A DNA stretch of 64,000 nt from positions 1,952,001 through 2,016,000 of the forward strand of contig VCAZ01000050.1 of assembly GCA_005784505.1 (NCBI GenBank). The letters run 5' to 3'. Both the position numbers and the translations under genes were made by a program. The stretch comes from Bagarius yarrelli (lineage: Eukaryota; Chordata; Actinopteri; Siluriformes; Sisoridae). Of the stretch, positions 24,441 to 37,999 are shown piece after piece (the first letter of the stretch is position 1; every line of letters starts with the position of its first letter). The notes beneath the pieces are model-generated. The model was not told the DNA's origin, did no database searches, and saw nothing but the letters and a program-made list of their open reading frames with translations.

Positions 24441-25093
24441 ACTTTAAATAACTGTGCAATAACTGCCTTGCCTTCGCTAATCTTCGCTGCTATTAATAGT
24501 AGGAAGTTTTACTTGTGGAAATAAATTAGATTTTAGTCCAATTATTTGCCATAAAACAAGATCTTGGAAGTGACAGTATATTTTTCGATCCCCTAAAATG
24601 GCTGCCATGGTTAAACTGTCCTGTCTGTTAATTGGGACATAGTGAAATGTAATCATTGCCTAAAATGGTGACTTTTACACCTCAATCGACTCTGTAAATT
24701 AAAATCCTGAGAAGCAGCAAAGTGAGTAAGACACCAGAACTAGTAAGACGTGAAAACACTAAGCACTACCGCAGGGCTTTAGAGAATAAAGACATGCATG
24801 ACTGGGTTAACGATGCTCTAAAGCCTTCAGATGATCACTGGCCCATTTAAATCATCTGATCCAACAATTCAATCCAGAAGGATTTAGATTTTTCTGATGA
24901 AGAAACCCGCATCTGATCACCGTATTAACCCCTGCCTTGATCATGATATCGACTCGTGAACCAAAGCACCAGCAAAATCCAACACGCTCCTTTGGTGAAT
25001 TTCTCCCATCTCTAATCCTGCTGGCTGCCAAGATCACACAAGACAAATAATACATGGGGGAAAAACAACTGGTCCAAGGCGACACACAGTCTC

Positions 25094-25094
<1 letters not shown>

Positions 25095-25126
<32 letters not shown>
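25095..25126 (+). repeat. (ATT)n microsatellite
   Basis: About ten ATT units. The poly-Asn run in the minus-strand frame here is an artefact. Confidence 0.9.
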
Positions 25127-25749
25127 CGAACTGTGAATGATTCACATCTTTGATTTTATTTTGACGCCAGAGGACACGTATCACCAGCCAGTGCTTAAAA
25201 TTTAATATGGCCGGCAGCCTTAACATCACACCATACATCTGGTGAAGTCCGAGTGCACCTGGTTATATTTTATATATCAAGGCAGACCCGTACTAGCTGA
25301 GTAACATTTCATTATAAAATCACATTTATTTTTTTAGCCTGTCATCGTTAAAATAGTTCAGCTCCTTTTTAAAAATAAAGACCGGAAAAATTAAACACAT
25401 CAAGAAGATTTTTTCGGTAAAACATTTCTAATCATACCAGGTTAGATCGGTACAGGCCCGAGCAGTCATTTTATTAGTCTTGTGCTTTTTTTCCGCTTAG
25501 CTTTATTTTCTTTTCCTAGTGAAGCCGCCATTTCAAATGACACGACCCACAGCAAGTACTAATCTTTAGAGACTTAACGGAAAGCATCGATCTTTCGTGA
25601 TTGATGAAACTGTTTTTGCCTGGTCCATAGCTGAAAAATGAACAAATACATCTAAATATTAAAGCAAAGACTTCCCTTCGCTGAAAATCTGCATCATTTA
25701 TCTGGAAAGAACTGATTCTATTGGATAGGAACCAGCAGGTCGGTTATTG

Positions 25750-25930
25750 ATGCAGCATTTGGCAGACGTCCTTATCCAGAGCGACTTACATTTATCTCAT
25801 TTATACAACTGAGCAATTGGGGGTTAAGGGCCTTAATCAGGGGTCCAGCAGTCGTAACTTTGTGGTGCTGGGAATTGAACCCCAATCTTCCAATTAGCAG
25901 TTCAACACCTTAACCACTGCGCTACCACTT
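25750..25930 (-). repeat. Family A SINE, reversed, near full length
   Basis: ATTTGGCAGACGTCCTTATC tail, CAGAGCGACTTACATTTATC, GGGAATTGAACCCCAATCTT B box inverse and TTAACCACTGCGCTACCACT head inverse. It is one of the best-preserved copies. Confidence 0.9.
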
Positions 25931-26264
25931 CCTCTGATTCAATGTAACCAGACAAACCAGCAGGTTATTCCATACTGCAGCAACGTTTCCATGGTCTTGT
26001 TTCGATGGCCGTCTAGAAGACAAGATCATCACTAGGACACCTCCTCTGAAGCTTATTGTCTCTAAGTGCTGCTCCAACTGGGCTTGATACAGACTGGATT
26101 TGGTGGTGATGGTGATGATGGATTCATATTTCTATCACTCCTTATTCTGTCTAGTTTATCCTACACAGGATTATAGGAAACCTGAAGACTATTCTAGAAA
26201 ACTCAAGGCACAAATTAGGGGACACCATTAGGCAAAACACACACTCTTGATTAGGGTTCAGTTT

Positions 26265-26405
26265 AGTTTCAAACCCTAATCAAACACACCTACACCAACT
26301 AATTAAGATCTTGCTAAGTATACTTACAACTTACAGATAGGAGTGTTGAGGCAAGTTGGAGGAGCAGGACACCGTCCCTCCAGAACCGGGATTGCCCACC
26401 CCTGC
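26265..26405 (-). repeat. Short interspersed repeat (same family as 21984-22176)
   Basis: Reversed copy, with 'aaccctaatcaaacacacct' and 'cctccagaaccgggattgcc' matching the family. Confidence 0.5.
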
Positions 26406-27308
26406 TGTAGACCATTTAGTGATAGCAATCAGCCTAAAACAAGTCTGTGAAGGAGAAAAACCTCTAACACACCAGGAGAACATGAAACCCCCATGTATTC
26501 TTGCAGGATTGATGTGGAAATCCAGCCACTGATATGAGTCAAATCTGCTAACCACCACTAGCCACCAGGTTCTCCAACAGGCAAATATGAATTACAAAAA
26601 GAGACACTTTTGACGTTCTTGTACTCAGGACTAAGACTAGGACTGTAAAAAAGCAACCACATTAATGACAAATTAGATTCATTTTGAAATAAAGAGTTAT
26701 AATCTGTAATATTTTTTCACTCAACACATTTTTATTTTCGTGTCAGGTTTTTTCGTGCAGTATTTAAGATTTACTTTAGAGTCCTAATAAAATCTGGCAA
26801 CCTTTCCCAGTACTATGTAAAAAATTTCTCACGCTCATTTGCCCTCTGCAGCACTGGGCAAGCTATCTCAGCTAAGTCACACGGCTAGATGTTTATAGAA
26901 GCAGTGATATGAGGAAAAATTTTCCATCTCTGCTCGTCTGTCCAGAGAGTCCATCCGCAGACAGGAGCTCATTTCCAGACGAAACAACCACAAGAGAAGA
27001 TCAGCACAAGATCATCTCGGGGAAAATTTGATGATGCGTTTCCTTATAAACCTTCCAAGATGAAATTGCTACAAATGTTGGACAGTGGAACAAAACAGAA
27101 AGCACACAACCTCAGACATAGAAATGCAAAGTTATAACTGACCCTTTGGATATTCAATGCATTATTTCAATCCAGTCAATCTTATCAATCAGGTCTGTTA
27201 GTGTTTCGCTTACATGTGTTTTGGCATTTCAGATTCTTTTCTTTTTTTAATCTTTAGTTTTATACTTTTGTATTTTTAAAAAAAGTACCAAATATTTAAT
27301 AACAAGTC

Positions 27309-28160
27309 ACAATCCATCCATCAATCCATCCATCAATCCATCCATCCATCCAACCACCTATCTGGCCCTTTGTTCATCCATCCATCCATCCATCCATCCA
27401 TCTATCTATCTATCCATCCACCTATCTGGCCCTCTGTTCATCCATCCATCCATCCATCAATCTATCCCTCCCTCAATCCACCCATATATCAATTTATATC
27501 CATATATCATCCATTCATCTATCCAGTCATCTATCATTCACCCTTCCATCCATCTATTTTTTGGCCCTTTCATTTATCCATCCATCCATCCATCCATCCA
27601 TCCAATTATCCATCCATTCACCCATATATCCATATAAATATCCTTATCATCCATCCATCTATTCACCCATCAATCCAACTATCCATCTATTTACCTACCT
27701 ACGTCCATTTATCAATCAATACATCCAACTATCATCCACCTATCCATTTATCCATCTATCCATCCATCCATCCATCCATCCATCTATCTAAATATATCAA
27801 TTTATATCCATATATCATTCATTCATCTATCCACTTATCTATCAATCACCCATTCATCCATTAGCTCTTTCGTTTACTTATCCATCCATCTATCCATCCA
27901 TCCATCCACCCACATATCAATTTATATCCATACATCATCCATCCATCTATACAGTCATCTTTCATTCACCCATCCATTTATCTATTTTTTGGCCCTTTCA
28001 TTTATCCATCCATCCATCCATCCATCCAGCCATATATCTATATAAATATCCATCCATTCACCCATCAATCCAAATATCCATCTATTTATCTACCTACGTC
28101 CATTTATCTATTCATACATCCAACTATCATCCACCTATCCATTTATCCATCCATCCATAG
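27309..28160 (+). repeat. (ATCC)n array with ~428-bp higher-order repeat
   Basis: About 0.85 kb of ATCC/ATCT tetranucleotides broken by unique spacers. The marker CAATTTATATCCATA is at 27490 and 27918, and GGCCCTTTCATTTATCC is at 27563 and 27991 (both 428 bp apart). ACGTCCATTTATC is at 27701 and 28096 (395 bp apart). The 'IHPSIHPS' frames are artefacts. Confidence 0.95.
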
Positions 28161-29253
28161 GCAAATATGCATTATCAAAAGAAAAACCTGAAAAATCAGT
28201 GTTGAGCATTCCGTACTTTCAAGATGAAATTTCCAGAAATGTTTGTCAATGAGACCAAGAAAAAAAAAGCCTTGACAAACCCCCTGTGGCAGACCAGCCA
28301 TGTCGCCTGACTTCCAGACACGTAACTGTGGGCTGCAATGCCACAGGAATGCAGAAAACAAATCAATGTGGACTAAAATTAAAAGACGTGAGCGCTTTCA
28401 GTCTTGATTTCCCACATGCTACATGCTAATTAAGAAACGTTAAGGATAAGGCTTGAGGTGCATTCAGGAAATGTCCTAACGTTACAGGCCTAACAGTCGA
28501 TGCATTGTGTGAAAAGCAGTGAAATAAAATCATTGCTGCTGTATTTCCTGACTGTGCAGAGGAATAGATTTGTCCCCAGCAGCAGACGGCAGTTGACTTT
28601 AAATTAATACTAAATTGACGTTCTTTCCTTTTTCCCCCTAATCAGCTGTATAATTGAACGGTAATGCGTACAATGCGCGATTGTTGTTCCCTTCATCTGC
28701 TTCCTGTTCGTTACAGCAGATTATCTGTTCGACATGTCTGATTTAGAACAGGTTTTACACTGGATTCCTTCTCCAAGTACAACCCTTTCATTTGAACTTG
28801 GCTTGAGAACAGCATTGAGTGTTAAACGCATCCGTGCCTAGACTGGTTCCCCGCTTGGGAATCGAACCCAGACTGTGGTGGCAAGAGCCAATGTTCTACA
28901 TAACTGCATAAATTCCACTGGGAACAATTATATTTATATTGTTTACTCCTATTGGTCTATACGCTGTATTGATTTATTGATCTGTGTCCTGCCTTACAGA
29001 CTGGAGACATCAGAGAGGTTATAAAACAGAAACACTGATTTAGTTTCTGATATGAATGTTAAATGAAGCAGCCTTTGCTTAGTGAATGATTGCAGGGTCA
29101 ACAGAAGTCAAACTATGCTCATTGGTCGTATTCTATACGTACAGCGGCCTGCGTTATATGCTGGAGTTCTGTTTTCTAATACGGTGTTATATTTAATCAT
29201 AATTAATAATTTTGCTCATTACTATAAATTAAAATGTACATTATTTTTCCATT

Positions 29254-29586
29254 AGGGCAGCAAGGAGACTGTTGCCTCACAGCAAGATGGTTCTAGGTTC
29301 GCATTCCCTGCAGGGATCTGTAGGTGTTGAGTTTAGGTTCACTCCGGGTACTCCAGTTTCCTCCTACAGTCCAAAAACATGTGTTAGATTGATCAGTGAT
29401 TCTACATTGCCCATAGGAGTGAGTGTGTGTGATTGTTTGCCTGGGTTAGTATGTGCCCCTGTGATGGACTGGTGATCTGTCCAGGGTAACCCCTGTGTTT
29501 TGCCCAATGACAGCTGGGATAGACTCCAGAAGATCCCCACGGTCCTGATTAGGAGTATGCAGGTATAGAAAATGGATGGATGGATT
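29254..29586 (+). repeat. Family C SINE (DANA-like)
   Basis: GGGCAGCAAGGAGACTGTTG head, GGTTCGCATTCCCTGC B box, constant block with CTACAGTCCAAAAACATGTG, and an 'agactccagaagatccccac' tail ending in GGATGGATGGATT. Confidence 0.85.
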
Positions 29587-29670
29587 AATTTTCTATTATT
29601 AAGGTTTTTCCCCAGGAAATATATAACCCCAGATCAGACTGTATACTAAGATATGGACTTCAAGACATAT

Positions 29671-29835
29671 GGGGAAGTGGTGGTAGCTCAGTGGTTAAGG
29701 TGTTGTACTGCTAACCGGACGATTGGGGTTTGGATTCCCAGCACCACCAAGCCCCTGAGCAAACCCCCTAACCTCAGTTGTATAAATGAAATAAGTCGCT
29801 CTGGACAAGGACGTCTGCCAAATGCCATTAATGTA
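29671..29835 (+). repeat. Family A SINE
   Basis: GTGGTGGTAGCTCAGTGGTT head, GGTTTGGATTCCCAGCACCA B box, AAGTCGCTCTGGACAAGGAC tail. Confidence 0.85.
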
Positions 29836-30200
29836 CTGAAAACTAATGATGTAAAAACCAGATGTGAGAGTCAACGGTGCTGTTCTGGACTTCATTACTT
29901 CACCATATCTTATGTTGCCTTTCACTTTTGTAAAATAAAACAGACCGAAATATTACATCTAATTAATGTCCTTTTTCAGTTGCTGGATCTATTCATGGAA
30001 GCATGCTGACTTATTGATTGGCATGTTTGCCTCCCACGGCCATGGATAAGGGTTCGATTTCTGTCTTCAATCTGCATTCCTGTGTGCAAATATCCTTGAG
30101 CTATTCATGTGTCAACTATTCGATTAAAGAGTCGAAAACTTAAATGAAATATTTCTTGCTTTTTGCGAATGTACAGTATGTTCAATAAAGTACATAAAGA

Positions 30201-30393
30201 GGGGGAAGTGGTAGCACAGTGGTTAAGGTCTTGGACTGCTAACTGGATGATCGGAGTTCGGCTCCCGGCACCACCAAGTTGCCACAGCTGGGCCCCTGAG
30301 CAAGGCCCTTAACCTCGAATTGCTCAGCTGCACAAATGAGATAAATGTTAGTCGCTCTGGATAAGGACGTCTGCCCAATGCTGTAACTGTAAA
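30201..30393 (+). repeat. Family A SINE
   Basis: GAAGTGGTAGCACAGTGGTT head, GAGTTCGGCTCCCGGCACCA B box, GTCGCTCTGGATAAGGACGT tail. Confidence 0.88.
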
Positions 30394-30974
30394 GAAAAAC
30401 ATCCTCATTCAGTGCACAGTACATACAGAAATAAAGTTTTCTACTTGGAATATTTAACAAATCTGTAAACACATGATGTGCACAGTATGTGCATGAATTT
30501 TTAACGAGACTGAGAAGATATGTTTAAAAAATAGTACATTTAAAGTGGACACGGGGAATAGAAAGTCTAAAATATGACCCTCCTTGAGGAAAATGTGGAT
30601 TGTGTTAAATGATTTTCACTGTAGCTCTTATGTTTCCACAGGATGTAGACCAGACATGAACACTCTCCAACACCTGGACTAATAATTCTCACTAATGACA
30701 AAAGCTGAAAAAGAACATAACATCTGTAATGTTATCAAAGAATCACTCTGAGCAATTCTACTGCCATGTGATCAGACACATTACAATATTGTTACAAGTA
30801 GATTTTTCGCTGCTTATGGCAGCACATAAAATTACATTGTCAAGCAATGAAGCATCTGAACTGATGACGCCTGAATTATGGAAACAATATAAAAACAATT
30901 TAATGCTAAAAATTAAACACCATGTAGATAAACAGCACATACGCCTTATAAACAATTAATAAATACCAAACAGA

Positions 30975-33192
<2,218 letters not shown>

Positions 33193-33194
33193 GG

Positions 33195-33343
33195 AGAATA
33201 GCTGCTTATTAGAAGGTTATATCGATTCCCATGGTTACCATGCTGCCAATATTTGGCCCCTGAATACGGCCCTTAACATTTATCTGTTTAGTTGTAGAAA
33301 TAACACAAATGTAAGACACTGGATAAAAGCGTCTGTTATAAAT
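33195..33343 (+). repeat. Family A SINE fragment at the edge of the GATA array
   Basis: It begins mid-head (GCTGCTTATTAGAAGGTTAT) and ends with a GACACTGGATAAAAGCGTCT tail. The array meets it directly. Confidence 0.6.
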
Positions 33344-34236
33344 ATGATGATTTATCTGGCGTGGTGTTTTTGTATCTGGGTGGTTAATTACAAACCACCA
33401 GATAAATAAATCCACATCTGGATTTCTGGATAGAACCTTTAAGGAGTCTATGCTGAAGATACAGCAGGGTTTTACATTTGCCAACAGTCATTACCATTAA
33501 AACAGACTGCAAATCAGAAACTCGGTTATTAGATTTACAAAGGGCGGGTCTAAGTCTCCTGTACATCTGCACCACATCAGCCTTCCTAAATCATTTCCTA
33601 CTGCGACATCAGCATCCTGTGCACAGATCTGAGAACAGATCCGGGCTCGAGATTCAGCTTTACATACAACACATCCAAATCTCCTCCATGCGCAAAACGA
33701 TGGTTCACCTAACGCGGTGTTGCGCACCTGCATGTCCAACATCATCAACAATCAGGGGAAAGCAACTGATGCTCCATCCGGCAGGGGAACACACACACAC
33801 ACACACGCGCGCGCGCACCGGTTTCTACACAGATATGAGATTCGGAGGTTATTTTCGCTGTTCAAAGACAAACAATAATCCTATCACATCCTTTTCTCGC
33901 TTTTTGTAAGCCATTTTAATTACAATCATAATTCTAAAGCAGCTGTGCATCACCGACATGACCGATTTCTCAACATCTGCCTGCTGCTGAATCACGCACA
34001 GAAACAGAAAGTTAAAGACATCAAATTACTGTTTATTTATTTATCTCATTTTATTAAACATGCGTTGAAGTAAAAAGTTATAAATATAATTTCAAATAAT
34101 TTGGGCCCCAAAATTTTGTATTACAGTATAATAAAGTCGGAGGATGTATTAATCAGGATTCTGCGCTTGTTTACATCATAATATCCATGAGCGCTGAACC
34201 CAAACAGATGCGAATTTAAAGTAATATTAATCTGCA

Positions 34237-34260
34237 TACACACACACACACACACACACA
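34237..34260 (+). repeat. (CA)n microsatellite
   Basis: A short CA run, with further CA-rich sequence at 34352-34384. Both lie just inside the putative apba1 intron. Confidence 0.85.
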
Positions 34261-34426
34261 TACAGAATGAAAGAGAGAGAGAGAGAGATCGCATTATGTT
34301 TTCCTTTTTTCCCTTCATGTGCAAGAGCTGTTATTCAAGCACAACGCACTTACACACATACACACACACATACACACACACACACGAAGCTGAAAAACAC
34401 TCGGTATAATCAGTAGCATCTCTCAC

Positions 34427-34600
34427 CTGTGCTCGGCTGCCTGTTATTTTAGCAGTGTAACGGAACACGAGCCCCGCCCGGCTCCACCATCTTCCTCAGT
34501 CTCTGCCTCTCGCTCCGACCGACGGTTCGGTGGGCGGAGCGACGTGACGTCAAAATCTTCCGAATCAATCCATACGGAAGAGGATGCACGCTGAGGAAAT
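34427..34600 (-). promoter_or_regulatory. apba1: CpG-rich promoter and non-coding first exon, probably apba1
   Basis: A GC-rich island in AT-rich DNA. Read on the minus strand, it has a CRE octamer TGACGTCA (34545-34552), then a GC box (34532-34537) and another GC box CGGGCGGGGC (34471-34480). These are followed by a near-consensus splice donor ACAG|GTGAGA, with the exon ending at 34427. A 13-codon upstream ORF with a good start context (A at -3, G at +4) runs from 34490 to 34449, so this exon itself looks like 5' UTR. APBA1 (Mint1/X11alpha, a neuronal adaptor) is the downstream same-strand neighbour of PTAR1 in vertebrates, and I recall a non-coding 5' exon for it. The gene name is inferred from synteny, not from coding sequence. 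A lncRNA first exon is the alternative. Confidence 0.5.
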
Positions 34601-35299
34601 GATGATTTTAAAGACATCAGTATTATACAGAGAAAATTATTCCTGCTGAACCCTACATACAATAATTATCATTATTTATTTATTTATTTTAGGTATTTAT
34701 ATAAATTGTAATCTTGTATGTTTATCCTCTGCTAATAAACTGCTGCTGGAAACTATACTTACATGGAGTTTGTAAGTGTTTTTAGTTCATTTTTTAATAC
34801 TCCTGAAATTAGTTTTGAAGACTTCCTTTATTATAATATTTCTGTTGAAGTAAAAAAAATTGACCATTGGCTCATCAGTGGCTGTAAGACCCGCCCCCTT
34901 TACTTAACACCAGGCAGGTCAATGGAGGCAGTGACACTGTGAAACATTCTGGACTTCATCGTTGCAAATGTTTCTAGATTACTAAAGTTATTATTGTGAC
35001 ATCGTTTTGTTTGTCTTTGTTAAACATTTCATCTAAAAAATAAAAAGAAAAAAGAAACAGAGAATTCTGAATATTAAATTATTCTATATGTTATTCATTT
35101 AATATATCACATTATCTTTCAATATATTTTCATGTTACTATATAGAAATAATTTGCTTCATTAATAAAAGAAGTTATAAAAGAAGGACACAACCGGATAG
35201 AGTTATGTGTTGATATGCAAAGCACAGACCGGCGTCCAATCCAACGTAATCAACAGATCTGATGTAACAACAGACAACAGCAGTTACATGGTGGACGTT
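34600..35299. other. No recognisable feature
   Basis: AT-rich intergenic DNA upstream of the GC-rich patch. There is a short TTTA run near 34675 and an A-rich stretch near 35035-35055. I see no gene or known repeat. Confidence 0.6.
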
Positions 35300-36069
35300 A
35301 TTTTGCCAAGTAGGCTGTGATACTGGATTATCAAAATCCTTCATTAATCCTGAAACAAAACATTTTAATCAACCAATCATAAACCATCTGATGTCTTCAG
35401 TGTGTGTCGATCAAATCCACCTCAATCCATTTTCGAATTTTTCCCTTTTTTCGTCCACAAAAAAAAATAAAAACTTTAACTGATTAAATGCTAAAAAATG
35501 ATGAGGCTGAAAGTTCATTGATTCTGGAACAATTTCCTGATACTGACGATTCCTGGATTAACATTAAATCCCAACATGAAATTAGACTATAAACGATATT
35601 AAAATAATTGATGATAATCAGGAAACAACATTAGTGAATTTAGACTGTACTGATTCTAATGATCCAAAATAAACATGAATGAATTTAGACACTGAATCAT
35701 AAACAATCACTAATGAACAATTGAGTGTAAAATGTTGTGAAAGGGTGAACCTGTAGAACCGCAATATAGAGCAACATTCTTACTATAAAAACAGGCTTTA
35801 ACATTATTACATTCAATCACAACCTTTTAACATTTAACAATCACAACACTGATTTTATAACCATAAATTATATGTTGTTTTATTTAATAAATACATTTTA
35901 TAATATTACATTTTGCTTTACAGGAAGGAAAAGATTTAAAAATAAATTGAGGCGGATTTGGTCCACACACACGGATGACATCAGATGGTTATGATTGGTT
36001 GACTGAAATGTTGATTCAGGATTAACAAGGAATGTTAATAATCCAGGATCACAGCCTACTTGGCAAAAT
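35300..36069. mobile_element. 770-bp foldback element with ~140-bp inverted arms
   Basis: The left arm (35300-35447) and the inverse of the right arm (35928-36069) match at roughly 80-85% by eye. Both start ATTTTGCCAAGTAGGCTGTG and continue through 'aaccaatcat' and 'ccatctgatgtc' to 'cctcaat'. The 480-bp centre is AT-rich and non-coding. No target duplication is evident. It is probably a non-autonomous DNA transposon. Confidence 0.7.
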
Positions 36070-36559
36070 TTCCTCCTCCGCAGTGGGCGACATCGTTACA
36101 CTGTGTTGTCAGACTCTTTATACGCCGCTTTTTTAAAAATAGTGGACAAGAAATAACTTTTGTCACATATGAAGCGTCTCTTATAGAACTGATCCAAGCA
36201 ATTCTATATGTGGTCAGACAGAACTCTGAAAACTGTATTTCATCTGAAAAACTGCTGGATTGTAGCTGCTACCTCTCGGTGTGTATCCCAGTCTCTTGCA
36301 AAACATGAGCAGACTGTGTCTCATAAGAAGACATCTGAGCAACTCCATCCACCCTGTTTATCTGTCATTTGATCATGCCAAATAGCTGGATTGTGGGAAT
36401 TGGCACTGGTTGTGCCAGAAACACATCCTTCCTGCCACTAGCATGTTTATCTCACCACGGTTTGGGCCTTGGTGGAGTTTGCCATGGTACAAAGTGTAAA
36501 AACTCTCAATACAGCTACACACAACATCTAATTATGTCAACTGTCCAATCAAAAACTTC

Positions 36560-36773
36560 TAGAATTACATTCTTCCTTCACCGGAACTGACAGACCCAAA
36601 CACTGTTCCAGCATGACAATGCACCTGGGCTCAAAAGTTCTGTAAAGACTCGATGTGTTCTGATTGGAGTGGACAAGCGTAGACAAGTCCTGATCTTTAA
36701 CACCACCGGGAAGAACTGGAACCCAGACTGTGATGATCAGGTGTCCACAAACTTTTGACACTACACTGTATGT
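36560..36773 (+). mobile_element. Tc1-like fossil, partial
   Basis: 'ctgttccagcatgacaatgc' (FQHDNA-like) is followed by decayed C-terminal sequence and the terminus GGTGTCCACAAACTTTTGAC. The left half is missing. Confidence 0.6.
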
Positions 36774-36779
36774 TCAGAT

Positions 36780-37685
36780 AATTGCTGAGGTTGAGAGTTA
36801 TGTTAAAAATGGCCTCTGATGACACTGGCTGCGGCAGGTGAGGTTTTATTATAACCCTTTAAATGATGGGTTGTTCTGCACAGGGTAAAAGAATGCAATT
36901 TAGTTTCTTTCAGAGAAAAATCTGGCAGACAATTGACAAAAAAAACATTTATTTTGGAAGTCTTTTTAATCTACAAATAAATACAGAACACACAGACAAA
37001 ATGCTAGATTTGTTAACCTACAGTACCTTATGTAATCTTACCTAGACATATGTAGGAAAAAAAACAAAAACTACTAGAAAATTCCATTTCTTCTTCCCGA
37101 AGCTTGGTGAAAACTGGGAAAAAAATGTATCTGCATAGGTGCACCAGCGCCGTACGGTTCGTGTTGTACAGGTTAATACATAGATATGATTTGAGAAAGA
37201 AGATTAAGAATGTGAGCATATTTAAGACAACAGTAATGGAAGCTACATTTATGGTCGAAAGCCCTATAATAGACACAGTTTAGAGAAGAAGCGTGTGTTA
37301 GAATTAAGGAACTTTTCACTGGTTAGTTTGATGCAGGTAGTTTTGTACTGGCAGAATTTATACATCACAAGGAAAAGTGTGTGGAAGTATAAACCAGGAG
37401 GAAGATGTTCTCCTTTATTTTGTGCCACTTTGGACCATGGAAGCAGAAACAATACCACAAAGGCATGTTTGTTGGAACATGTAACAGATAGAAGGAAATA
37501 TGACCACAAGTAACAGACAGTAACGCGCTACGGTTCAGTGTACACAGTGTGTATACAGGTCAATATTTCTAAGTATCACTGACTGATTAAACACTCACTG
37601 ATCACTTTATTGGAAACACCCGGTCATTAGTTTAACCATCTAAAACAATATGGATGCAGAATCCTACAGATTCCTGCCAAAAGAA
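36780..37685. other. No recognisable feature
   Basis: Unique-looking AT-rich intergenic DNA. Several 60-80-codon frames overlap on both strands, none with a recognisable domain or codon pattern. Confidence 0.5.
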
Positions 37686-37687
37686 AT

Positions 37688-37815
37688 TTTACATTTACAT
37701 TTAGAGAAGCTGCCACTGCCAAACTGCCACTGCTGGGAACGAAACCCACGATCGTCTGATCTGCAGTCCAACACTTTAACCACTGAGCTACAGCTTCTCT
37801 AAAAGTAAATGTAAA
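37688..37815. repeat. Reversed family A SINE head inside a 25-bp inverted repeat
   Basis: TTTACATTTACATTTAGAGA at 37688 is mirrored by TCTCTAAAAGTAAATGTAAA ending at 37815. Between them lies a reversed SINE piece with 'cgatcgtctgatctgcagtc'. Confidence 0.55.
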
Positions 37816-37975
37816 GCGGTAGCTCAGGTGTTGGACTGCAGATCAGAAGATCGTGGGTTTAGTTCCCAGCATTACATGTCTGTCAGTACTGCCACTGCTG
37901 GGCCCCTAAGCAAAGCCCCTAACTGCTCGATTGGATGAAAGAAATGAGATGAATGTAAGTCGCTCTGGATCAATG
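37815..37975 (+). repeat. Family A SINE, head to head with the copy at 37688
   Basis: GCGGTAGCTCAGGTGTTGGA head, GGGTTTAGTTCCCAGCA B box, GTAAGTCGCTCTGGATCAAT end. Confidence 0.8.
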
Positions 37976-37999
37976 TGAAAAAACGTTAAAATAGAAGCT

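Noticed and set aside
24852..25238. 128-codon frame with a poly-Asn run
   Set aside because: The poly-Asn comes from an ATT microsatellite, and the flanks show no domain.
27370..27864. 164-codon 'IHPSIHPS' frame
   Set aside because: Translation of the ATCC array.
33478..33909. 143-codon plus-strand frame near the apba1-like promoter
   Set aside because: It contains CA/CG simple repeat translation (HTHTHTRART) and no domain. It is antisense to the inferred intron and lacks support.
34444..34662. 72-codon minus-strand frame crossing the CRE-containing promoter patch
   Set aside because: It would need to start upstream of the CRE and reads through GC boxes. No recognised domain, so a chance frame in GC-rich DNA is more likely.
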